From positions 39,730,426 through 39,794,425 of the forward strand of contig CP136064.1 in assembly GCA_032622095.1 (NCBI GenBank): a stretch of DNA of 64,000 nucleotides, given 5' to 3'. The notes below the pieces were generated by a model. The model made no database searches, was not told where the DNA came from, and worked only from the letters and a program-made list of their open reading frames with translations. The position numbers and the translations under genes are program-made. Source of the DNA: Siphonodentalium dalli. Its lineage: Eukaryota; Mollusca; Scaphopoda; Gadilida; Siphonodentaliidae. Shown in pieces: positions 34,109-49,100 of the stretch; within the stretch, counting starts at the first letter, position 1, and each line of letters begins with the position of its first letter.

Positions 34109-37100
34109 GTAAGTATCTCTATTGTAACACTCACAGAAAATTATAATAGTTTTTTTTGCACGCTTGTTCTTAGAATTTCAGTGTTCTTTCTGTGTCATAT
34201 TTACAAAGCATATGCCCCGACGTATGCCATACGCATCCCATTGAGGTCCACACAATGGTAATGACATTCGCCTCAACCATGAAACCAGAGCTATTAAATA
34301 AAAGCATCATCATACATGACAAAACAAGCCCTGTATGTCCCTGAATAAACCTTGTAAGGCTGTTTTTTTTAATTCACAGATTCTGGGGTGGGTGGCATGC
34401 AATAAACAAGCCCATTATCACACTGTATATCTGTGTTTGCATGTGCCTCTCACTGTATACTAGTATTTACTCTTAACCAGGGTCTGAAGTTTACTTTTAC
34501 AAAAAAGTTTGCCAAAAGAAAATATTTTTTGCCAAATTCTTTTAGTCATAACCTAAGTTATAACCTATTAAAGCTCGCCTCTCTATTGTGATTTATCACA
34601 CAACAATAAACCAATGACCAAAATATAAAGTTTTAGAAGGGTTGCTTCATCAGAAGGAACCCCGAAACAAAGAGGATTAGCTATGTAATCACCACCACAA
34701 TAAATACTAGGAATTCCTCTACCCGTCAATACTACTGTGATCAGATTAACTGCATCTCGATACAGGAGTTAACTTTCCTAAACGTTATATAATACCACAG
34801 ATACAATTATTTTGTAAGAGTTTCCTGAAATGTAGACTCCAACGAATCACGCATTTGCTGCTCGGCACAAATCTCAAATCGAATCAGGTTATTGGGTATT
34901 GCAGTTACCGAGAGAAGTTTTCCAACAACGTTTTATCCAGCATATTTTTTACGAATTTACCTACATTGGAATTCTTGTACTAATCGAACTCTTCAATCCT
35001 GAACGGGATAAGTATTAGATCATATTCCAGGGTTTCCACCAGGGGTTGGGGGGAATGTGGCCGTATTTGGGAAGCACATACCTGGCACCTTGTCGGGAGA
35101 AAATTTTGATGTTTATCACTGAATTATAGCCATTTCCTTGCACTTGAGACAATAAGCAGGAACATTGAAGCTTCGTATAAAAACCAAATTAAAACAGATC
35201 GTCTTTCTTTGATCTCAAGTTAATGAACTGAAAGCTTGTAATCACCACAACATACAGTGGACACAAAACGTGTTTTGTGAATAATATCGCATTCATATCA
35301 TTATGCTATACTATTAGTATATTCTTGAGGGAATTATCATAATTTGATCATGTTATTTCTAAATTATAATTAACCTACCCTTTAATATTTTATTTGTTTT
35401 ATTTTGAATTAACCATTTCTTTGATACATACCTTGTTTTGAGGTAAAAGGTCTGCACTTTTCTTCGCAGCAACTGCCAAAATTCACCTGTGTTTATGGCT
35501 TCATGCAGTCAGAATTCAGCCCCCCCCCCACTAATGACTTGCCAATGTATAATGTGCATTTTGAGGGGAAATAGTGGGTCAGAAAGTTAGGACTTATAGA
35601 CAAGAATCTACAGTAAATTAAAATGCAAGAGGTTGATTTCTACTAAACATTTGCTGACAAGCGTTACCCAGGATGGTGTAGACAACTGTGCACATGATCC
35701 GCGCTACTGATCATGTCTTATTCAGACAGGATTCCATGCAGTCTGTTAATCATCAGTGTCGGTGATCGCTCGTCCTGTGTTAAAATGGGGCTGCTGTACG
35801 GCCGGCCTGCCATAGTAGCGGAAACCCTGCATATTCACACTACACACATTTTGTGTACAGATATATTTAATAATACAATACAGTGTATATTGAAAGAATT
35901 TATTTTAAAAACTTTGATGGAATGATCAGCGCAAGTTATTCAAGTATTTCAGGCAATACATTAAATTTCTATTGATCACTGAAGGTGATGAAATAATAAG
36001 AGATATTTGCGATTTTGCAGAAAAAATTTGGAAACGTAAATGACTAAACGTTCATAACACTAAACCAACCAACTGAAATGTCTGAGTCTCTGTCTCTGCA
36101 AGTCTGTAACTCATCCATGCATGTGTTCACACTGAAAGCAGTATAACATCTGAATTAACGCACAATCATATTAGAGTTTTGGCATAATTGTGTGAATGCA
36201 GCATGACGACAGAAGGAAAGTATTTTTCACAAATTCACAGGCACAATAACTCTATGACTGTATTGCGTTAATTTGTGAAGTTTGCCATATGTTCGTGTAT
36301 TGACTTGGCAATACATGCATATTTGATTAATTATGCTTAATTTTCATGAAAAGAAATGAGGAATAAATGGTAAAACCAATATTATAAATATAAATGATTA
36401 TCCCAACAGATTTCAGATCGAATCGAATCAGTTGGACGATTTGGAATCAGATCAAACTCAAACCTTTAAGTCGAAATCTACTGAAATGAATGGTACTGAT
36501 TGACCAACATTTTTCAACTTTCTCGAGGAATTAAAAAGTTACTTAACAATTTTTTTGCCAAATGAAAATATTTTTTGCCAATTGTGAATTATTTTTGCCA
36601 TTAAGACAAATATGGCAAGTAGCTTCGCAAACCCTGCTCTTAAACAATACACAACTCTTGTCTTATCTGTTCATCTGTCTGTCATCTGCTCATTTTTCCT
36701 GAACATTCCTCCAAATGAATAATTGACCATTCCATTGTATACTTTGATAACTGAATGGGAGAATCCATTCAGTAAAGAAATTGTTAATCCATTATGACTT
36801 TAATCATTATAGGTCAGAAAATGCCTATACATCGAGCCTGCCCAGGCCAGTTAGTAAAGTAGGACAGAAAAGAAGAGCTAAGTCCTCAAGTCATACTTTA
36901 AGTTCTTCCAGTGCCACTCCAGGTGGACTGTTGTCTTCGGGTTTCCAAACCAAAACACCAGGTTCTCGGAATCTGAGAACTCCCATGACTGCTACTAGTG
37001 CTACACCTGCAAATGAGACATCATCAGTTGTTATTGGTTTGTAGAATTATTCTTTATACTATATTATATGCCCATGCCTCAGAATATGGTGCCTTATATT

Positions 37101-40100
37101 TGCAGAATGAAGTTCCCAGAGGGTGAATTTAGTGATGCTACCCGGCACATGGCCTCATTTGCTATGTGAGACCAGATTTGGGTACCTCAATTATACATTG
37201 TGCCATCTGCCAATTTGGGGATGCAGGGAAACTAAACTAAAAAAGAAAAAGAGACTTCTAAAGAAACTAACAAAATTGTTAATTTGATAATAGAGATACT
37301 TTCCATAGAAGACGAGGGCTAAGAAGAATGAGGTCCCCAAGTAGGTGAATTTAGTGATGCCAGCGTGCAGGGTAACTTCACTAAATTTGCCTTCTGGGGA
37401 CCTCATTCTGCAAATGTCTGGCACCATATTCTCAGGCTGTGCAGGCCTCTAGTGGCTGAGTCAGTAAGGTGCACAGTGTATTAACCCTTTACCCAACAGA
37501 ACGGCCTGTGCCAATGCATTCTCTTATATATGCGAGTCGACCATAGGTCGCCTCGCATATATAAGAGAATGCATTGGCTTAACACATATTAAAAAATGAT
37601 ATAATTGTCAAAGAATGTAGAAAAATATTATAAAAATTGTTAAAAAATGTAAGACAAAATTATAAAAAAATTTTAGGCCAATGCATTCTCTTATATTTGC
37701 GAGGCGACCTATGGTCGACTCGCATATATAAGAGAATGCATTGGCACAGGGCATAACTGTAACCATCACAATGTGGCCAATGAACCGGATCCAATATAAT
37801 GATATCCATATTTGTACGGTGTTATTGAGACAGACCGAAGATATTTTAGGCTGTTGAAGCTTTATTTGGGGGTTTTTGGCCGGTTTGTTGGGTAAAGGGT
37901 TAACCATTTCAGTACCAAGTTTTTGCCAGCAACACTCCCTCTGAGCTGACTTTGACATGTTAAATTTCCATGCAAAGGTATTATGAAAGAGATGATACTT
38001 GCAGGATCATGTTCTGTTATCAAGTTAGATAGTCATCTATAAAAGAAAGTCATGTGGGAACCCTTGGAAATTTTACTTCACTGTGATTCCAGGTGACCTC
38101 CGACCGGGTTGTAGAAAATTCTTTTAAATTTCTTAAAAGAGGAATTAGATGTTTTTTTAGCACTGAAAAGAACTTTGATTTAAGGTTTGTGGGTTTTATT
38201 TTACTGTTGCCCTGGTATTGGAGAATATGCCAATTGTTATGGTTAGCATATATATAGAGTGCTTTTGAAATGACCTTGACATCTGAATTTGTCTATTGGA
38301 AAGTTACTTTTGGCATGAATCCAATCAGTGTACAGGAATCACTGAACTAAATGGTTTCCCATAGGCGACAGTGTTAATGTTTTGGCCAAATTCACTGAAT
38401 TGAAGCCTGCAGGCCATACCAGTGACGTTTACCCAGCTAGATTGACACCAGTTGATCACGAAAATGCAAGAAAAATCATAGGTCATGTGTTTACTTTTTA
38501 AAATAAATCCCCAAGTGTACAACAGGGCTATTCCATAGCCAAATTTTATCTGGAAAAACCCAGAACTACAGCAGCTAGTTAAATAAATTTCCCGCTCACA
38601 AAAATCCATTCCCCCATTCATTCACCAGTTTAAATTATTTAGATATGATGTACAAATCAAATAAACGCGATGTCATCCTTTAATAATGTGTCGCATGTAT
38701 CTGGTGAATGTCATTCTTCAGTTACCTTCACCTTTAGCATTCCACGGTGTACTCGCTTCCCGACTCTGGAACACATTTAGCTCCCTATAGATAGAGGATA
38801 TGTATAGAGATTTCAGCTTCCTCAAATTTGTATGGTCACAATGAACTGTACTCCATATTTATACTGGGTTATATTTTTGCACTTTTGGCAGTGTAGGATT
38901 TATACTTCAATAACTACAATAAATACACATTGGAATGGCAGCTTTTCACACAATGACATTACATGTACATACCAATGTTGTTCATTGATTACAATCACAC
39001 AGAATGGAACACTATTTATAAATTTGGGCTTTGTTATTGTCTACATGACAACGATGATGGTAACACTTTATGTAACTTGAAATTTATGTACAATGCGAAA
39101 TTCATGAAAGAAATTCCTTAGCATATTACAGCTAGGGCTGCCACGATTCATCATGATACCGATGCATCGCTTTTTAAAATTCACGATGCAATGCATCATA
39201 TTTGGAGAGTGCGATGTGATGCAAAAACAATTCATATATGCAGAGTTATCAATAGTCTAGAGATCCAAACATTTACAGTCAAAACTTCCCACACTGGTAA
39301 GATCTGGGGACAGTTTTAGCTACATTATTATAGCCTACTTCTAATACCTAGCCATGCATTTTGATGATTTTAGTTAGGTCTTGTAATTTACTTCAATGAA
39401 TATGCTGAGGCAAACACTGATTAGAATATACATACTAAAAATCATAAAAATTATTAAGTGGTTCATCTAGTTTTCACAACTGTCAGTTACCAAAAATTTG
39501 CATCGCAATGCGGATCGCATCGTGATAGTAAAACCGTGATTCGCATCACATTGTTAAAGTCTGAATCGTTGCAGCCCTAGTTACAGCACAATTTTATTTC
39601 GCCCATTTTGGTCAGGAAACCATGTGTTCACAAAGATTAAGCTGTTCAGTGATTGTGAAGTTGGTTCTATTTTCGATGAGCATGAATTTGTGATCCAAGT
39701 ATAGTATCTCAGATTGGGTTTAGTAAAAATCCATAATCAGTAAGTCCACACAAATATGTCAGTCATAGGTTATAATATCTCATCGAAATTTGGTCTAAAT
39801 ATTCATTATCATAAGTGTTCAATCAAGCCTGCAAATATTGTGTGTCATTTGCAGAATGAGGTCCCAGTGGATGAATGTATCCTGCATGGTGGGATAGCAT
39901 CACCAAATTAACCCTCTGGGGACCTCATTCTGCTTAGGCCTCACCTGTTATGGGAGCATCAGATTGAAGTTCCCTAGTGGAAGTTTGCAATGATCACCCA
40001 TTAGTCAGAAGGGAAAAAGTAGCTAAAAATAATGTTAATTTGAGACTATAGATACCTCCCAGAAGATGAGGCCTAAGCAGAATGAGGTCCACAGAGGTTG

Positions 40101-43100
40101 AATTTTATGATGATAGCCCACTGTGCGGGATAGCATCACCAAATTCACCCTCTGGGGACCTCATTCTGCAAATGACAGACACACTATTTGTAGGCTTGTG
40201 TTCAATTACATTGTTTGCATTCTCCATACTTGAATTATTATTCTTTGGTTATCTTGTGATGTTTAGTTTTTGTGGGGAATAGATCTTGAACCACCATGAC
40301 AGCATTTATTAGGAATCCATTAATGTTTTCTAGAGTGCCAATTCCAAAGTTATATTCTTCCTAGTTTATCTGGGTGTGCCAACAATAGGTGGTATGGGAA
40401 TGTCCAATATGGTGACATCCCAATTCTGTTCTTTCTCTTCTGGTAAATAGTATTTGCAGAATGCTGAAAAGTCTTCTTGACTTTGGAAGTGCAAATTTAA
40501 TTACTTAGTTTCCAAACTTAATGATTGAAATGCAGACATGATCGAGTTCAAAAGTAACATAAGTGCGATCATTGGACTGTGTGAACACTTTATAATATAT
40601 GTGCAGTAAATTGTTTTCTTTCTTTGTTATCTCTGACCTATTTTATTATTTCAGCAATTGTTGAGGGTCGAGGCCATGCCCGGGGTGAGATTGGTTTTGC
40701 CAGCATCGATCTTAAAAGTCCGGTTCTCACACTATCACAATTCTCAGATACCCAGACATATGTTAAGACCATGACAAAAATCCAGATCCTACACCCGTTA
40801 GAGGTGAGTAGGTTATGCAACATTCAGTCTGAGATCCGGCCAATAAAACAAACCATTTGTCATTTATTATTTCTCACTACAGGAAATCACTTTCAAGATA
40901 TTGACAAAATTTCAAACCGAAAACTGACAGTTTTCTATGAACACAATATTGCACACCATGAACTGCTGCTATTGGTTGTTTCAATTGGTTGCTACTCCTT
41001 ATAAGAATGAAAATTCAAGAAATTTTTACTAAGAATTTAGATTTTCAAACAAGTTTAGGAGTCTGATATATCGATGTAACTTTATAGAGGTTTTCTAAAA
41101 TACTTTTAACAATTTCCAGGTCATCATGCCTAACACAGCCTGTGAAAATGGCAACATGACAAAACTTTTCAAGCTCATCTATGATCAAGGAATAAATGTA
41201 TCTGCTGTACAAAGAAAATACTTCAATGAAACCAAAGGTGGGTGCGTCATTTTATACATGCCGTTGTTACATTTAATTTATTTCATTCTGTGGAATTTTC
41301 CTGTCTTCATGTTAAGCTAAAGTAAATAAAATAAAGCATCAAAAGTTTTTTATGCTAAGTATGTTTTTTATGCTAAGTATGTTTTTAAACAGTGAGACAT
41401 CATTAGTAATTAACTTCCACCTTTCATTGTTACCATAATGATTTCATACACTTTTGTCTTCCCAAGTGTCATTTTATTGTCAACTAGCTGAAACATGCTC
41501 CCTCTGGGAGCCTTTATTGAGCATCGGAGGGGCCTGCCTACTCTTTTATATATATTGATCATATAATTATGCTACTTCAATATATCCTCAGACAAATAGG
41601 TTCATGTTGGATCTAGATATCGACATCGGTTCATATTGGACTTATTTGGCTCTGATATAAGCCCATAGTGGACTTATACCCATTATTCTGTTGGATGGCG
41701 CAGGCCACAGTGATAACACATCTAAATAGAGCGTACACCTGGTGCTGAAATAGGCCCATAGTGAGCGTATTTGCTTTTCTGTTATTTATTTAATTAAATT
41801 TTTTTTAATCTGAAATTTAAAAAACTAATGCCGTTATAACCTCCACCAGGATAACCCGAGTCACCACACCAAGTTTGGTGGAAATTGGTCTAGGGGTCTG
41901 GGAGAAAAATCTGAACAGACAGAAAGACAGATCCTACTATTACATATATAGATTAACTTGACTCCTGTATTTTGGCTTAGATTTGAGCTAGTTTAGGCTA
42001 AATTGAAGCATTAAGACCTTATAATTCTCATACCGACAAAGTGGCCTGTCATCACTGATTGTTGTATTCAATTCCTTTAAAGAGACTTTTATAATTAAAT
42101 CATACTGTTTGTATGTAAAATAAATCAATTCCTTGAGGGTTTTCCTCTTGTTGAATTCTAAGCCAAGAAGCTAGGAATCCATGGTCAAGATATACAGATC
42201 GAAAGATTAATATTTCATCTGTATTAAGGCCAACAAAAAGGATACTATTTTTCTGCACATCAACAAACACTAAAAATAACTGCCGACCCTAAACTTGATG
42301 TTTAAAAACCTTTTTTTCTTTTTTTTTGGAACTATTTTTTCTCATTTTTTAAACCACCAATGTCCATAAGTAAATGATGATCATTAGTGGTTTCTAACAT
42401 ATTCTTGTGTAAACTGTAAAATGACCAATTTGTGTGCACATAGTCTCATAGAGTATCAAGTGGTCTTTGAGTTCTTCAAGTAGATAAAAACTACATTTAG
42501 GAAAAAGGTTAGCTGATCCTAATTTTCACCCAACCTATAATATATGGTGGGATTTTTAGCTCAACTTGACAAAGAACAAACTTGACAAAGATAAAACTTG
42601 TATATATGTGTATGAATTGTGACAGATAAAAGTACCATGTGTACAATAAAGTTACCCATAATGTTCTGAGCAGGAGGAGCACATCTAGAATCACCATGTA
42701 GGAGGAGGGGGCACAATGGTACAGAACATTAAGTTAAAAAAAATCTCCAAAAAAACAGTCATGTCAGATGGGTGTAGTAGTGACGTGACATTGGGATGTA
42801 GTCATCACAAGACACGTACCAGTATTATGGGGAAAATTCTTATAAAGTTTAGTGACATCAATATTGATGTCACTAAACTCACCAAGTGTATAGCAAAAAC
42901 ATGCAGAATGTGAATAAGGAAATACTAAGCATAAAGCAAGTTTGATTTTAATGTATATTTCTACTGTGCTTTTGAAGTAATACTTTGCCCACAACACCAG
43001 TAGGCATTTTATGTCACTTCGGTCAAGATAGTTCAATATTTTGGCAGCTAGGTAAAATATATCATACCTACCCTAATTCCTAATTTTTTCACTCCGTTAG

Positions 43101-46100
43101 CGGAAACATAGAATCTTTTTTTGTGGGCCTAACAATGAGCTGGGGCAAGTAGTTCACACTACCGTACCAGTTATAGTCATTTTCTATACTTACTACTCAT
43201 TTCTTCTTAGTAATTTTGCTTTCTAGGACTTCAGACCGTCAAGCAGTTATGTTCCCCGGAGTATATGTCTGTGGAGCTGGAACTCAATGCTAAGTATGAG
43301 ATTAACTTTATTTATATACTCTAACAAGTGCCCTACTCAATTGAGTTTGTGTAGGACAACATGACCGATGTGTTTTCCTCTGATTTAAGTAGATTTAACT
43401 AATAATATAATAGATAGATGGGACGACAGGTGGACATTTTTATCCATCTGTTTTTCTGTCCGGGCAGATATCTCAAACACTGTTTGTCGGGTCTGAATGA
43501 AATTTGGTATGAATGTTTACTACTTTGAAGGCATTCAACTTAGTGTTCAATCGTTTTTGTTTTCCCGGATTTTCTGTTTTAGAGTTATTCATCTTTGTTT
43601 GTCTGGAAATAGAAAAATATCCAACAGCAAAAAAGTTTATAGGTTATGTTGTCTTTTGATCCGATTATGAAAAAAGGCTGAACATCCTATATCTTCATTT
43701 TATTTAAAGTGAATGACTGTTGATAGCTCATTATCTTCACAATCAAATGTCTCTGATCTTATCACTTAACAGGTATTACTGCCTTGCTAGTGCTTCAGCC
43801 CTTATGAAATACGTGGAATTCATTCAGAGTGTCATATATGCGCCAGCTTCCTTGAAAATCATGTTTCGTGGGAGTGAGAATAGTGCTATGATAGGTAAGA
43901 ACTTCTGTATTAACTCTTTAACACTCAAAGGGTTTTCTAGCACCACCCTAAATGACGTGATCACCTATTCCTCAATGACATGATTTGACATGTTGATCTA
44001 CGTGGCAAGTTTTTCGTTATATTCAGTTTTTGATGCTTTATTAAATAGCAATAGTGTTGCAAATCAACACGTCAATTTCTGCTCAAGTCACCGAGGGGCA
44101 GGGTGGTGGTGTATCACAAAAAATTCCGTACACAGGGCCGGGTGTGTGGGTGGTCTGGAGCCCAGAAAAACCCAATCAGCGCTATGTTCAAAGAGGACAC
44201 ATCGTTCTTAATTTTCATGTCTGCTGACAAGACCAACCATTTAGATCAGCGACTTAATTGGGGATTAAGATATTCTAGTTTTGATTGACACTATGGTAAC
44301 CTTATAATTGAAACCTCAGTTGGTATGATGATTAAATGTTAGGGCGATCCCAGTGTCATTGTGTTTACTTTGAGAAACGTGTCTGTCTTTGTTTTCTTAG
44401 AATTTGCATTATAGCCATGCCTACACCAAACCTGACGCTGAATTTACCATATATAAAGATATGAAGAAGTGTTTTCTTTTCTTGGGGATTGCCACACCCC
44501 TCTTTTTTGTGAGACATTCTCATATTCATTTAATTGTTCAAGACACACTTTGTTGAATACACAATGGTTGAATAAAAAGTTTTGTAGATACTTCCACATC
44601 AAAGAATCTAGAATTACTGCAAAACTTGAGAGATCCAAAGAGTGAGCATACATTATATGGAGTTCTAAATTATACAAAGACCCAGGGTGGAGCTCGACTT
44701 CTTCGTGCCAGCATTTTGCAGCCTCCTTCAGGTAAACTTAGCCATGCAAGCAATTTTTTAAGTTATGCACAAATTGATCACTCTAATTAAGTAGTACCTT
44801 TGCTAGAGCATATTACACCCAAGTAACTACAAAAATGTTGACTATTGCATCATTTACACAGATAGGTGTTTGAATATCATGCACTCCTGCAGGCAGGAAA
44901 TATATTTTTGCTAAAACCACATGTGAATCAAATATGAATAAAGAACAGGAAATGAGGATGTTTTGCGAGGATCAGAATTACCGTATAAACATGTTTGAAG
45001 GGTAAGATGTCATGTGAATTTGTGCCATAACGGTGAACAAATGATGTTTCTAAAGTTTTGACCATGGATCCGCTTCTTTTGTACATGTACTAGTATGTTA
45101 ACCCTTTACCCAACAGAACGGCCCTGTGACAATGCATTCTCTTATATATGCGAGTCGACCATAGGTCGCCTCGCATATATAAGAGAATGCATTGGCTTAA
45201 CACATTAAAAATTATAAAATTGTTAAAGAATGTAAGAAAAAATGGTAAAAAGTGTTAAAAAAAGATTTTTTTTAGGCCAATGCATTCTCTTATATATGCG
45301 AGGCGACCTATGGTCGACTCGCATATATAAGAGAATGCATTGGCACAGGGCATAACTGTAACCATCACAATGTGGTCAATGAGCCGGTTCCAATGATATC
45401 CATATTTGTATGGTTTTATTGAGACAGACCCAAGATATTTTAGGTTGTTGAAGCTTTATTTGGGCGTTTTTGGCCGGTTTGTTGGGTAAAGGGTTAAATA
45501 TTTCCACCCTCAATTTAATCTACAAAATCATCAATGTTATGTTTTTGATTGAAATTCTGTTTCCAGATTTGGAGACTATAACCATGAGACAGGATGTTGT
45601 TGCGGAGCTGACCGAGAAGGAAAATATATTCTTTAATCTGCAAACTGTCATCTCACGTTTCTTTGACATTGACCATCTGTTATCGCTCTGTCTCCAAATT
45701 CCCAAACAAGAAACGGTGAAGACCGCTGAAACAAAGATTACAACTGTAATCTGCCTGAAACACACACTGGAACTCATACCAGCGCTGCTTGATTCCTTAC
45801 AGGACTGTGAAAATCCCCTCATGAAAGCATATTGCAAGGTATATATGTGACCGCCATATCAAATTCAGTCGTAAGTCGGGATTTTTTTTACCCTGTGCCA
45901 ATGCATTCTCTTATATATGCGAGTCGACCATAGGTCGCCTCGCATATATAAGAGAATGCATTGGCCTAACAATTTTTTACAATTTTAATAATTTTTTCTT
46001 GTATTCTTTAACAATTTTATAATTTCACCCATACAGAGCCCCAGACAAACATGAGCAGACGACACTCTTCTATATGCTTCTATATATGTGTGGGGCTCCC

Positions 46101-49100
46101 TGCAGGGTAATGGATGTTTTTTATTTTATGTCCTAAAAATTGTAAGAAACATTTATTTAAAAAAAATGATAAAAAATTGTTAGGCCAATGCATTCTCTTA
46201 TATATGCGAGGCGACCTATGGTCGACTCGCATATATAAGAGAATGCATTGGCACAGGGAAAAAAAATCCCGACTTATGACTGGATTTGATATGGCAGGTC
46301 ACATATATGTAATACTGTTGTGTGATGTCACCCTACCTCTTGTTTATACATCTTATCTCTGAGGCATCTTTTTCTCAAAAGATAATCCAGTGGCACTTTC
46401 CTCACTAGGTTTTGATTTGATGATTCAAGTGGTCAGTTCCTCTATTGGTCTGCCAAGAGAAGATCTTGATCAACTTGAATTGTATTAATAGGCCACTGTT
46501 TATTGAAACAATGGCTTATGGAGTCCGATTTTACTGAGAATATGGTATTTTCCATCTCCACTTACGATTTTGATTCTAGCCTTTAGATAGCATTTTTAAG
46601 GACTATTTGTCAGCATGAAATTAGTGGAAATCAAATATTTATTTGGACGCTATTGAAAGATGCCAATTTGAGATATTTCTCTTCACTAAATTCCCCAACC
46701 GGAAGTGGTTTCTTAGCATGAAAGTATGAATTTGGAATTTTCTTCTTTGGGAAGTGCCTGCATGAACTTATTGATGTATTGAAATTAAAAATTCTACTCA
46801 ATACGGAATTGTGGTCGTTTTTGAGCTCTTCCACATTTATTTACTGATTTCTCATTTATTTTCTCTGTGTATAAAGTCTTAACACTATTTATATCTAGAT
46901 CAAATTACAAGTCATCGACTCTGGTTTATACTTTACCTCTATTACAGACCTTGGATGATCCTCGATTTGACTTGATCTTGCAAAAAGTATCCAGTGTGAT
47001 CAATGATGACGTGAAATATCAAAAGGGTTCTCTGAACTTGAGAACACAAAAATGTTTCGCAGTCAAGCAAGATATTAACGGTAATTATGACAACAGATTA
47101 CACAATCCTAATTGACAAAATATGCATTTGGCGAGTGTGAATTTGGAAATAATGTTCAGACATATATGATACTATTTTACATTTGGCAAGTTTTTATATC
47201 TGACCACCCCACCCTGAATTTTTTTCCATGTTCACTATTTTTCACTACTTTGTATATACCAATGCTACAACTTAATATAAATTTAGTACTTGAGTCTGAT
47301 ATTTTGTGTTCTCTTCTATAGTAACCTATTTTATAACTATTAATGTTTTATCTTCTGCTGTTGTAGGGCTGCTGGACATAGCACGAAGAACATACACAGA
47401 AATGGTTGATGATATAACAGGTATGCTTTGAAAAATAACCTCCTTTAGGCCATCCAAAATTAAATAATGTTTTCTCAGGCAATTTTTTCTTCAAATCGGT
47501 GCTGGAGGGAGGATTTTATTATTTTCTTTTTATACCCAGTGAGTGATGAATGACTACTACAATCCTGCATAGTTAGCCTAAATTGAAATACTATAGATAT
47601 GTAATGTAATGATCCACTCTGAATATCTTGTTGGCAATTTGGCTGTGTGTCAGACCATCTATCACAGAAACCACTGAGCGTTTTAATTTTTATTTTTTTA
47701 CAATATCTAGACTGAAGGCAGCATGTTTTCCTCATCGATACGAAAACTTCTCGGTTGGGTTGTTTCGATTTCACAGAATTCGAAACCAGGTAAAATGGAA
47801 CGAAGCGAAGTAACAATAGAAGTGAATGAAGTGAAGCTTCCCTTAGTAACTTTCTCTAGCTGAAATAAACGGAAAATTGTATTAGATTCCACCCAGATGT
47901 ACCATCCTTATATCAACTTTTGAACAGCTTTTCCATCACATTTTGTTTCGTCTTGCCACCCGAACATGCCTCGATTAGAAATGTAAAACTACTCGGGAGT
48001 TTCCCACTGACGACTGTGACATTTAGTCCTCGCATCTCTGTGGGCCATTGCATGTTAGAAACCATGTGTTTGCACACTGATGAACATCATTATGTATCGA
48101 TGGTAAAAAACATTAAATGTTTTTATTTTTTATTTTTTTATAGAAATTTTCGGCTTTTTCTCAAAATATCAATAAAATGATTAGGGTCGGCGGTTATTTT
48201 TAGGGTTGGCCAATGTGCAGAAACATAGTATCTTTTTTCTTTGGCCATATTGTCCTTTTTTGACATAGAATTGTACATTCTGGGACTCATCTTTTTTCCG
48301 AGTCTGTATTCTGTCATTTTCAAGTCAATTATTTTTAAACTTGGCACAGATGTTACCCAGCATGGGAACCTGCGCACCTGCGATTTTGAGTTCAGTTGGA
48401 GTAATTTTGGCAGAGTTATTGTCATTTTTCCACATAGATTTTAGAGTTATTAACCCTTTCTCGACACATAGAAGATGTGCAACATATTAAGTGAATATGA
48501 ACTTTGTATAATCATATTGGTGTAATCAATTCCTCCTACAGTTTGTAGTATAGGGATCTGAAACCCATAAATCCTTCAAATCTGCCACCTTCGTCAGGGG
48601 GACATTTTGGTCAGCGACCTTTTATAATTTTATTGATCTTACAAATAGTCCTCAATTTATGATTCATTGATTTATTACATATTGGAGATGCCACCTTCAC
48701 TGTGCACATAGTATAGATGCATGGTGTCAATGTCAATAGGGCAAAGTCTTCTTGGTCCACAACAGCTTTGGATATCGGTTGGGTTGATGCTGTTTTTGGA
48801 CTGAGTCCCCTTCCATTACTCTTCTATAACATACTTTACATCTAGAATCGTGGGCATGAGTTATCTTGCTTGTATGTCTTCAGATTAGGTCAAATGGATG
48901 CTTTGCGTATATGAATATAGAGGACAGCCTTTCCCAAGCATGATAATATCAAACATGCCTATATCAGAGGTCCGTTAAATGTGACACTACCATGAGTTTC
49001 ACATGAGAAACTCATGATAAATTAGGGTAGGGAAATTTGGTAAGGGTCAAAGCAACAAGATTTATAAATAAACAAAGCCTTGTTTTCCAGAGAATTTTGA

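Noticed and set aside
36642-36788. Third copy of the 'tatagaaaggg' TTAA MITE
   Set aside because: Some shared words ('aataattgaccattcc', 'aactgaatgggagaat'), but the terminal repeats are too degraded to define an element.
37608-37958. Minus-strand frames through piggyBac-like MITEs (also 57,864-58,145 and 58,197-58,391)
   Set aside because: They translate the hairpins and terminal repeats (recurring peptide [24 protein letters not shown]) and are not genes.
45470-45566. Extension of MSH4 exon h upstream to an ATG at 45,470
   Set aside because: The open frame begins inside the right end of a piggyBac-like MITE; a good splice acceptor at 45,564-45,566 and the homology start at 45,567 define the exon.
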